From contig CAYZSE010000097.1 in NCBI GenBank assembly GCA_964481035.1, positions 1-13,515 of the forward strand: a DNA stretch of 13,515 nucleotides, read 5' to 3'. Source of the stretch: JAAAPF01 sp964481035 (GTDB lineage Bacteria > Pseudomonadota > Alphaproteobacteria > Geminicoccales > Geminicoccaceae). Below are positions 1-6,293 of the stretch, one piece after another. The notes beneath the pieces were generated by a model. The model did not search any database and had not been told where the DNA came from. It saw nothing but the letters and a program-made list of their open reading frames with translations. The translations under genes were made by a program, and so were the position numbers. Position 1 is the first letter of the stretch. Each line of letters starts with the position of its first letter.

Positions 1-730
1 CCCTCGTGGGCGTCGGAGACGACCAGTTTGACGCCTTTGAGGCCGCGCCTCTTCAGGTCTTTGAGGAAGGTCGCCCAGAAGGTTTCCGCCTCCGAGGGAC
101 CGATGTGCAGGCCGACGATCTCGCCGCGGCCTTCGGTGTTCACGGCCACGGCGATTATGGCAGCGACGGAGACGATGCGGCCGCCCTCGCGCACTTTGAG
201 ATAGGTCGCGTCGAGCCAAAGATAGGGCCACTCGCCGTCGAGCTGGCGCTGCAGGAAGGCTTGGACCCGCTCCCCCACCCCAAGCTGCAAAGCAGCCTGG
301 GGGCCCCGGCGTCGATCTCCTTGCAGAGCTTGGAGACCTGCGACTTGGAGATGCCGCTCAGCCCCATCGCCTGGACGAGGTCGTCGACCTTGCGCGTCGA
401 CACACCAGCGATCCACGCCTCTTGAATGACCGCGATCAGCGCCTTCTCGGTGGTCTTCCTGGTCTCCAGGAAGGGCGGGAAGTAGCTGCCGGTGCGGAGC
501 TTCGGGATGCGCAGATGCAAGGGCCCGAGCCGCGTCTCGAGGGTCCGGTCGCGAAAGCCGTTGCGCCAGGTCGATCGCTCGCCACTGCGTTCGTAGCGGC
601 CGGCGCCGATCTGACCCTCGACGTCGGCCTCCATCAGGATCTACAGCACGGCCTCGGCCAAGCTGCACAGGAAGTTGCCATCATCGGCCTTTTGCAGCGC
701 CTCCATCGGCGCCAGTCCGTCGTTGGTCAT
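1..730 (-). pseudogene. Broken IS256 (Mutator)-family transposase, 5' part, cut by the window edge
   Basis: Reading leftwards from an ATG at 728-730, the protein begins MTNDGLAPMEALQKADDGNF and continues with typical IS256 text, including RIPKLRTGSYFPPFLE, VSTRKVDDLVQAMGLSGISK, the first catalytic-Asp region WLDATYLKVREGG, and VVSDAHEG at the window edge, which carries the second DDE Asp. Two lesions break it. An in-frame TAG sits at 641-643 between AEAVL and ILMEADVEG, where I expect Gln (CAG to TAG). A 38-nt insertion at about 273-310 separates EID from ERVQAF and shifts the frame. Both halves are otherwise clean, so decay looks recent. An alternative start is the ATG at 740-742. The element's other end lies outside the window, and I could not identify its terminal inverted repeats. 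The family assignment is secure; the lesions are judged against the family sequence from memory. Confidence 0.9.
273..310. repeat. 38-nt hairpin-forming insertion inside the transposase gene
   Basis: Removing these 38 nt (12 codons plus 2 nt) restores the reading frame and the usual family junction EID-ERV. The insert holds an inverted repeat: plus-strand arms 278-288 and 292-302 around an AAA loop, 10 of 11 positions complementary. In the transposase mRNA the odd position becomes a G-U pair, giving an 11-bp stem with a UUU loop. The exact boundary is uncertain by a base or so because both edges share a G. Its origin is unknown. Confidence 0.7.
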
Positions 731-809
731 CGGGTGCTCCATGGCTGAGATGAAGTCGGCAAACTCCACCTTAGCCGCATCGCCCGATGGCCACCCCCGC
801 CACCGCGCC

Positions 810-833
810 GCTGGTGGGGCATGCCCCACCAGC
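810..833. repeat. Perfect 24-bp palindrome upstream of the transposase
   Basis: Each half is GCTGGTGGGGCA or its exact complement, centred on GCATGC at 819-824, and the symmetry stops at 809/834. It lies in the 217-nt gene-free stretch (743-959) between the transposase start and the cytochrome stop, about 80 bp upstream of the transposase ATG. It may belong to the insertion-sequence end, where it could fold in read-through RNA and shield the transposase, or it may be a binding site for a dimeric protein. Nothing else in 743-959 is recognisable as a gene. Confidence 0.75.
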
Positions 834-959
834 AGCCACACCGCGAATCTCCACCACCTTCGTGGACGCTACCTCTTCGAGGGCTTGCGACGCCGGGCGG
901 GGCGGTGCGCTCGCGCTCTGGAGCGCTGGCCGGCGACGAGCTCCCTCGCGCCGCGCCGG

Positions 960-1505
960 CTACTCGAGGCGCCAGGTGGCGTGGCAAGAGCGGCAGGTGG
1001 AGGTGACGAACTGGAGCGCGCCGACGACCCGGGCGTAGTCCTCGGCCGTGGGCGGGTCGCCGACGCCGCGGGCGGTCGCGGCGAACTCCTGGGCCGCCTC
1101 GTGGAAGACCTGGCCCATGGCGCGGAAGTCCTCGGGCAGAAAGCGCCCCGGGCCCCTGCCCCCAGTTCGGCCCATGCCCTGCCCCGGCTCCCAGCCCAGC
1201 TCGCGCATTCGCTCGCGCCTGGCCTGGATCTCCTCGGGGTTCGCGCCCTGCGCCTGCATCCGCTCCCACATGCGATGGCCGAAATCCATGCGGGTCGCGG
1301 CGATTTCTGCGGCCTCGGCGAAGGCGCCCGCGGCGAGCGCGCCCATGACGTCGTCGAGCGTCGCCATGTGCTGGCGCATCTCGGCGCGAATCTCGTCGGC
1401 GATCATCGGCGGCACCTCGACGACCATGCGGTCGTCGCCGGGCTGGGCTCGCGCCGGAATCGCGAGGACCAGGACCGCCGCGGCGGTGTAGGCGATGCGG
1501 TGCAT
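960..1505 (-). CDS. Periplasmic cytochrome c'-type protein with C-terminal CRSCH heme site
   Basis: The product is a 181-residue secreted heme protein. Residues 1-20 form a signal peptide (MHRIAYTAAAVLVLAIPARA, then Q) with an Ala-X-Ala cleavage site. The remainder is helix-rich, and CRSCH at residues 171-175 sits ten residues from the end, followed by ATWRLE. That C-terminal position is characteristic of cytochrome c' four-helix bundles, in which the His is the proximal iron ligand. A Gly/Arg/Met-rich linker (GMGRTGGRGPGRF) sits mid-protein, making it longer than the usual 130-150 residues. I chose the ATG at 1503-1505 because it starts the signal peptide and has GAGAGG at 1513-1518; an in-frame ATG at 1574 would bury the signal. 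The gene follows pdxY by 78 bp. The family role is gas (NO) binding or electron transfer; the exact role here is unknown. Confidence 0.82.
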   Translation of the reverse strand: MHRIAYTAAAVLVLAIPARAQPGDDRMVVEVPPMIADEIRAEMRQHMATLDDVMGALAAGAFAEAAEIAATRMDFGHRMWERMQAQGANPEEIQARRERMRELGWEPGQGMGRTGGRGPGRFLPEDFRAMGQVFHEAAQEFAATARGVGDPPTAEDYARVVGALQFVTSTCRSCHATWRLE

Positions 1506-1583
1506 GGGCGCGCCTCTCGAGTCGGGGACCGCTTCTCCATAGGCGCCGCGGGGCCCGGCCTGAACGTGAACCATCGGGCGAGA

Positions 1584-2438
1584 TCAGGCGACCTCGTGCG
1601 CCTCGAGCATGGCGGCGGGGGCGAGCCAGCGTTCCTGCGCCTGGACGAGCTGCAGCTCCCGGGCACCCGCCTCGTGGGTCGCCTCGACCAGCGCGAACAT
1701 CCGCGACACGGCCCGCGCGAGCCCGCCCGCGAGCTCGCTGCCCGAGAGGCGCTCGGCCGTCAGCAGCGCGGTCATGACGTCGCCCGTGCCGTTGAGCTCG
1801 ACCTCGAGCCGCGGGTGCGTGACCAGCCACGCCCCGGTGCCGTCGACCCCGAGGACGCCGAGCCGGTCGGCGGGCACCCCCGCCTCGAGGGAGGTGACGA
1901 AGACGGTGCCGGGGCCCGCGGCCCGGAGCTCGCCGGCGGCGGCGAGCGCGTCGTCGAGGGTGGCGACGGTCGCGCGGCCGGTGAGCCAGGCGAGCTCGAA
2001 CTGGTTGGGGGTGACGAGGTCGGACTGGGCCAGCGCCCGGTCGCGGAAGAACTCGGGGATGCCCGGCCGGACGAAGACGCCGCGGCCGAAGTCGCCGATC
2101 ACCGGATCGCAGGCGTAGACGGCCCTCGGGTTGAGATCCTTGACGCGCGCGACGGTGTCGAGGACGACCTCGCCGAGGGCGGCACCGCCGAGATAGCCGC
2201 TCACGACCGCGTCGCAGCGGTCGAGCACGCCGCGCTCGGCGATCCCCTCCACGACGTCCGCGATGTGCTCGGGCGTCTTGATCTCGCCGCGCCAGGCGCC
2301 ATAGCCGGTGTGGTTGGAGAACTGGACGGTGTGGATCGCCCAGGCCTGGATGCCGAGCCGTTGCAGCGGGAAGACCGCGGCGGCGTTGCCGACATGGCCG
2401 TAGGCCACCCAGGACTGGATCGAGAGGACGTTGGGCAT
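1584..2438 (-). CDS. pdxY: Pyridoxal kinase PdxY
   Basis: A cytoplasmic PfkB/ribokinase-fold kinase that phosphorylates pyridoxal to PLP in vitamin B6 salvage. The 284 residues match the family's length (about 287). It starts MPNVLSIQSWVAYGHVGNAA, the typical pyridoxal-kinase N-terminus with the substrate-side serine and GHVGN loop. YACDPVIGDFGRG, TPNQFELAWLTG (ATP side) and NGTGDVMTALL follow; the GTGD motif is at 217-220, with D220 the expected catalytic base. The ATG at 2436-2438 fits the conserved N-terminus; a longer frame to 2516 would run through the promoter region into pdxH. No strong ribosome site is visible. It is divergent from pdxH across 76 bp, and both enzymes converge on PLP. 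Confidence 0.93.
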   Translation of the reverse strand: MPNVLSIQSWVAYGHVGNAAAVFPLQRLGIQAWAIHTVQFSNHTGYGAWRGEIKTPEHIADVVEGIAERGVLDRCDAVVSGYLGGAALGEVVLDTVARVKDLNPRAVYACDPVIGDFGRGVFVRPGIPEFFRDRALAQSDLVTPNQFELAWLTGRATVATLDDALAAAGELRAAGPGTVFVTSLEAGVPADRLGVLGVDGTGAWLVTHPRLEVELNGTGDVMTALLTAERLSGSELAGGLARAVSRMFALVEATHEAGARELQLVQAQERWLAPAAMLEAHEVA

Positions 2439-2472
2439 CACTTGGCACTCACGGGCGCGTTGCGAGCGCCGT

Positions 2473-2501
2473 AGCGTAGAGGGCGGCACCGGCCGCTTCA
2501 A
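2473..2501 (-). promoter_or_regulatory. Putative sigma-70 promoter for pdxY
   Basis: On the minus strand TTGAAG (2501-2496) and TACGCT (2478-2473) are separated by 17 bp, and the pdxY ATG lies about 35 nt beyond the -10. It occupies the 76-bp pdxY-pdxH spacer, so regulation of the two genes could be linked. I saw no equally good promoter on the plus strand for pdxH. Inferred from consensus and position only. Confidence 0.4.
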
Positions 2502-2514
2502 CGAGGAGACGCAC

Positions 2515-3153
2515 ATGGCCGACCCCGCGGATCTGCGGCGCGACTACACCCAAGGCGAGCTCGACGAGGCGGTCCTCGGCCACGACCCCTTCGCGCTCTT
2601 CTCGGTGTGGTTCACCGAGGCGCTCGGCGCCGGGCTGGTCGAGCCCAACGCCATGACGCTCGCCACCGTCTCGCCCGACGGCCGCCCCGCGGCCCGGGTC
2701 GTCCTGCTCAAGGGCTTCGATCGCCAGGGCTTTCACTGGTACACCAACTATGCGAGCCGCAAGGCGGGCGAGCTCGAGGCGACCGGCCGCGCGGCGCTGC
2801 TCTTCTGGTTCGACAAGCTCGAGCGCCAGATCCGCATCGAGGGCACGGCCGCGAAGCTGCCGGCCGAGATCTCCGACGACTACTTCGCCAGGCGCCCGCG
2901 CGGCAGCCAGCTCGGCGCCTGGGCCTCGCCGCAGTCGCACCCCATCGCCGGCCGCGAGGCGCTCGACGCGCTCGAGCGGGAGGCGGCCGAGCGCTTCGGC
3001 GACGGGCCGATCCCGCGCCCGCCGCACTGGGGCGGCTTCAACCTCGCGCCCGAGGCCTTCGAGTTCTGGCAGGGCCGCAGCGCGCGCCTGCACGACCGCT
3101 TCCGCTTCACCCGGGACGGCGACGGCTGGCAGCGCGTGCGCCTCGCCCCTTGA
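2515..3153 (+). CDS. pdxH: Pyridoxamine/pyridoxine 5'-phosphate oxidase PdxH
   Basis: This FMN-dependent oxidase converts PNP and PMP to PLP with O2, the last step of B6 synthesis and salvage. At 212 residues it is normal for the family (E. coli about 218). It shows MTLATVSPDGRPAARVVLLK (FMN-phosphate region, R61-K66), FHWYTNYASRKAGELE, WFDKLERQIRIEGTA, and the C-terminal dimerisation block from GGFNLAPEAFEFWQGRSARL, with WQGRSARLHDR at 185-195. The ATG at 2515 is preceded by AGGAG at 2504-2508, a good ribosome site; the frame stays open upstream to 2431 but has no such site. Its stop overlaps the TTG start of the helicase, making it the first gene of a long plus-strand chain. Confidence 0.95.
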   Translation: MADPADLRRDYTQGELDEAVLGHDPFALFSVWFTEALGAGLVEPNAMTLATVSPDGRPAARVVLLKGFDRQGFHWYTNYASRKAGELEATGRAALLFWFDKLERQIRIEGTAAKLPAEISDDYFARRPRGSQLGAWASPQSHPIAGREALDALEREAAERFGDGPIPRPPHWGGFNLAPEAFEFWQGRSARLHDRFRFTRDGDGWQRVRLAP

Positions 3154-5570
3154 ACCAGCCGCTGCCGCCGCGCTTCGCCGCCTGGTTCGCGGCCCGCGGC
3201 TGGGCCCTGCGCCCGCACCAGGCGGCGGTCCTCGAAGCCGCGCGCGACGGCTGCTCGGCCCTGGTCATCGCGCCCACGGGCGGCGGCAAGACGCTCGCGG
3301 GCTTCCTGCCGAGCCTCGTCGAGCTCGCCGACGCCACCGCCGTCGCCTGCCCGCACACCCTCTACATCTCGCCCCTGAAGGCACTCGCCAACGACATCGC
3401 CCGCAACCTCGAGGCCCCCGTCGCCGAGATCGGGCTCGACGTCCGGATCGAGACGCGCACGGGCGACACGCCGCAGAACCGCCGCCAGCGGCAGCGCAAG
3501 AGCCCGCCGCACATCTTGTTGACCACGCCCGAGAGCCTGGCGCTGCTCTTGGCCTATCCCGACGCCGACGCCTATTTCCGCGGCCTCCGGCGGGTCGTGC
3601 TCGACGAGCTGCACGCGCTCGTGCCCAACAAGCGCGGCCAGCTCCTGGGCCTCGGCCTCGCGCGCCTGCGCCGTCTCGCGCCGGGCCTGCAGCTCACGGG
3701 CCTGTCGGCGACCGTCGCCGAGCCCGAGCGTCTGCGCGACTGGCTCGACCACCCGACGATGCCCGCGCGGCTCGTCGACGGCGGCCGGGGAGCCGAGCCG
3801 GTCATCGACGTCATGGTCGCCGGCGGGCACATGCCCTGGTCGGGGCATTTCGGCGTCTACGCGGCGAAGGATCTCTACGCAGCGATCCGCGCGCACGCGG
3901 TGACGCTGGTCTTCACCAACACCCGCTCGCAGGCCGAGATCATCTTCCAGGCGCTGTGGCGGCTCAACGACGACAATTTGCCGATCGCGCTGCACCACGG
4001 CTCCTTGGAGATCGGCCAGCGGCGCAAGGTCGAGGCGGCGATGGCCGAGGGCGCGCTGCGCTGCGTCGTCTGCACCTCGTCGCTCGACCTCGGCATCGAC
4101 TGGGGCTCGGTCGACCTCGTCGTCCAGGTCGGGGCACCCAAGGGTGCTTCGCGGCTCCTCCAGCGCATCGGCCGCGCCAACCACCGCATGGACGAGCCGT
4201 CGAAGGCGCTCCTCGTGCCCGGCAACCGCTTCGAGGTGCTCGAGTGCATGGCCGCGCGCGACGCCATCGCCGAGCACGTCCTCGACGGCGAGGTGCAGCA
4301 CGAGCGCTGCCTCGACGTCCTCGCCCAGCACCTCGTCGGCACCGCCTGCGCCGGGCCGTTCGACGCCGACGAGATCTACGAGGAGGTCGTCCACGCCGGC
4401 GGCTACAAGGGGCTCGCCCGCCGCGACTTCGACGACGTCCTCGGCTTCGTCGCCACCGGCGGCTACGCGCTCGGCACCTACGAGCGCTACCGCAAGCTCG
4501 CCCGGGACCCGGACGGCCGCTGGCGGCTCGCCGACGGCCGGCTCGCGCGGGCCTATCGGATGAACGTGGGCGTCATCCACGACGCGCCGATGCTCAAGGT
4601 GCGGCTCGGCCGCCGCGTGCTCGGCGAGGTCGAGGAGCTGTTCGCGGCGACGCTGGTGCCGGGCGACACCTTCGTCTTCGCCGGCCGCGTGCTCGCCTTC
4701 GAGGGCATCCGCGAGACCGACATGCTGTGCCGCGCGGCGGCCGCCGGCGCCGAGCCCAAGGTGCCCAACTACGGCGGCACGCGGCTGCCGCTCTCGACCC
4801 ACCTCGCCAGCCGGGTACGCGGCTGGCTCGCCCATCCCGAGCGCTGGCCGGGCCTGCCACTGCCCGTGCGCGAATGGCTCGGCTTCCAGGCGGAACGCTC
4901 GGACCTGCCGGGCCCCGACGAGCTCTTGGTCGAGAGCTTTCCACGGAACGGCCGCGAGTTCCTCGTCGTCTACTCGTTCGCCGGGTGGAACGCGCACCAG
5001 ACCCTCGGCATGCTCTTGACCCGCCGCCTCGAGCGGGCCGGCGCCGGGCCGTTGGGCTTCGTCGGCACCGACCATGCGCTCGCGGTGTGGAGCCTGCGCG
5101 CCGTGCCGGACGCGGCGGCCCTCTTCCACGTCGACATCCTCGGCGACGACCTCGAGGAGTGGATGGCGGAAAGCTCGCTTCTCAAGCGCACCTTCCGCAA
5201 CGTCGCCGTCATCGCCGGGCTCATCGAGCGCCGCCAGCCGGGCCAGGAGAAGACCGGCCGCCAGATGACGGTGAGCTCGGACCTCATCTACGACGTCTTG
5301 CGCAAGCACGAGCCGCAGCACGTGCTCCTGCGTGCGACCCGCGCCGACGCCGCGGTGGGCCTCTTGGACGTCAAGCGCCTGGCCGATCTGCTGGTGAGCG
5401 TGCAGGGCAAGATCCGGGTCCGTCGGCTCGACCGGGTCTCGCCGCTGGCGGTACCGGTCATGGTCAACATCGGCCGCGAGAACGTCTACGGCGCGGCCAT
5501 GGACGACCTGCTGGACGAGGCCGCGGACGAGCTCGTCGCCGAGGCGCTGGGCGGTCGCCACGCGGCATGA
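3150..5570 (+). CDS. Ligase-associated Lhr-type DEXH-box helicase
   Basis: An 806-residue superfamily 2 helicase of the Lhr group, in the subfamily usually encoded beside an ATP-dependent ligase in bacterial DNA-damage operons. RecA domain 1 has RPHQ (21-24), Walker A APTGGGKT (41-48), DELH (152-155) and SAT (186-188). RecA domain 2 has CTSSLDLGIDWGSVDLV and RIGRANHR (339-346). A winged-helix region and the long Lhr-associated C-terminal domain follow; length is normal. The start is uncertain: the frame is open far upstream through pdxH, but family homology begins around NQPLPPRFAAWF, and the TTG at 3150 overlaps the pdxH stop as TTGA, suggesting translational coupling. No strong ribosome site precedes it. 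It overlaps pdeM by ATGA. No ligase or exonuclease gene is adjacent. Confidence 0.92.
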   Translation: MNQPLPPRFAAWFAARGWALRPHQAAVLEAARDGCSALVIAPTGGGKTLAGFLPSLVELADATAVACPHTLYISPLKALANDIARNLEAPVAEIGLDVRIETRTGDTPQNRRQRQRKSPPHILLTTPESLALLLAYPDADAYFRGLRRVVLDELHALVPNKRGQLLGLGLARLRRLAPGLQLTGLSATVAEPERLRDWLDHPTMPARLVDGGRGAEPVIDVMVAGGHMPWSGHFGVYAAKDLYAAIRAHAVTLVFTNTRSQAEIIFQALWRLNDDNLPIALHHGSLEIGQRRKVEAAMAEGALRCVVCTSSLDLGIDWGSVDLVVQVGAPKGASRLLQRIGRANHRMDEPSKALLVPGNRFEVLECMAARDAIAEHVLDGEVQHERCLDVLAQHLVGTACAGPFDADEIYEEVVHAGGYKGLARRDFDDVLGFVATGGYALGTYERYRKLARDPDGRWRLADGRLARAYRMNVGVIHDAPMLKVRLGRRVLGEVEELFAATLVPGDTFVFAGRVLAFEGIRETDMLCRAAAAGAEPKVPNYGGTRLPLSTHLASRVRGWLAHPERWPGLPLPVREWLGFQAERSDLPGPDELLVESFPRNGREFLVVYSFAGWNAHQTLGMLLTRRLERAGAGPLGFVGTDHALAVWSLRAVPDAAALFHVDILGDDLEEWMAESSLLKRTFRNVAVIAGLIERRQPGQEKTGRQMTVSSDLIYDVLRKHEPQHVLLRATRADAAVGLLDVKRLADLLVSVQGKIRVRRLDRVSPLAVPVMVNIGRENVYGAAMDDLLDEAADELVAEALGGRHAA

Positions 5571-6280
5571 CGGCGCTACCCCTCGAGCTCGCGGGCGAGC
5601 GGCTTCTGCTCGACGGCCGCGGTGCCGTCGTCTGGCCGCGCGGCGGCCTTCTCGTCGTCGCCGATCTGCACTTGGAGAAGGGCCGCGCGCTCGCGGCCGG
5701 CGGCCGGCTCCTGCCGCCCTACGACACCCGCGCGACGCTGGCTCGCCTGGTGGCGCTGCTCGACGACCATCGCCCTCAGCGCGTCGTCAGCCTCGGCGAC
5801 GGCTTCCATCGCCGCGACGGTTTCGCCGGGCTGGGCGCCGAGGACCGCGCGCAGCTCGACGCCTTGGCCGCTGGCTGCGCCTGGACCTGGCTCGCCGGCA
5901 ACCACGACCCCGAAGCACCCGCGGGCCACGGCGAGGCGGCGAGCGAGCCCTTGACCCTCGGCCCCCTGACCCTGCGGCACCGGCCGCGGACCGCGGCGGC
6001 GCCCGGCGAGGTCGCCGGTCATCTCCACCCGAAGGCCGTGGTCAAGGTGCGCGGCCGCCGTGTCGCGCGGCCGTGCTTCGTCACCGACGGCACGCGCCTG
6101 CTGTTGCCCGCATTGGGAGCGTTCACCGGCGGCCTGGACGTCTGGGATCCGGCGATCGCGGCGTTGTTCCCCCACCCGTTCGAGGTGCTGCTGTGCGGCC
6201 GCGACGGCAAGCTGCGCCGGCTGCCCGCGACGCGGCTTGAAGGGGCGCCACGCCGGGCTACCTCGCGCCCTACCGCTTGA
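5567..6280 (+). CDS. pdeM: Ligase-associated metallophosphoesterase PdeM
   Basis: A 237-residue calcineurin-like phosphoesterase of the type annotated as ligase-associated DNA-damage-response endonuclease/phosphoesterase PdeM. All metal-binding blocks are present in order: VVADLHLEKG (D33, H35), SLGDGFHRRDG (G77-D78, H81), LAGNHDP (N112, H113, D114) and VAGHLHPKAVVK (H152, H154), followed by RPCFVTDGTRLLLPALGAFTGG. The start ATG lies inside the helicase stop (ATGA, 5567-5570), so the two are probably translated as a coupled pair. The family is expected to process DNA ends or other nucleic-acid phosphodiesters, but the substrate is not shown by the sequence. The short basic tail after residue 225 looks unconserved. 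Confidence 0.9.
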   Translation: MTALPLELAGERLLLDGRGAVVWPRGGLLVVADLHLEKGRALAAGGRLLPPYDTRATLARLVALLDDHRPQRVVSLGDGFHRRDGFAGLGAEDRAQLDALAAGCAWTWLAGNHDPEAPAGHGEAASEPLTLGPLTLRHRPRTAAAPGEVAGHLHPKAVVKVRGRRVARPCFVTDGTRLLLPALGAFTGGLDVWDPAIAALFPHPFEVLLCGRDGKLRRLPATRLEGAPRRATSRPTA

Positions 6281-6293
6281 GCGCCAAGGTGCC

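Noticed and set aside
641..841. 66-codon minus-strand frame beginning at 841 as a separate small gene
   Set aside because: Its C-terminal half is the transposase N-terminus up to the amber codon; the upstream part translates the palindrome and leader.
913..926. GCGCTC-TG-GAGCGC inverted repeat downstream of the cytochrome gene, possible terminator
   Set aside because: The loop is only 2 nt, the stem is short, and no T-run follows on the minus strand.
675..2474. Long plus-strand open frame opposite the cytochrome and pdxY
   Set aside because: It is antisense to two well-recognised genes; its Arg/Gly/Ala-rich, low-complexity translation matches no family and is typical of GC-rich shadow frames.
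2880..5561. 893-codon minus-strand open frame opposite the helicase
   Set aside because: It is a mirror of the helicase codons with Asp/Val/Glu/Arg-rich text and no domain motif; the helicase on the plus strand has every expected motif.
2750..5566. Open frame extending far upstream of pdeM within pdxH and the helicase
   Set aside because: The upstream part is Arg/Ala/Pro-rich shadow sequence; recognisable PdeM sequence begins at the ATG at 5567.
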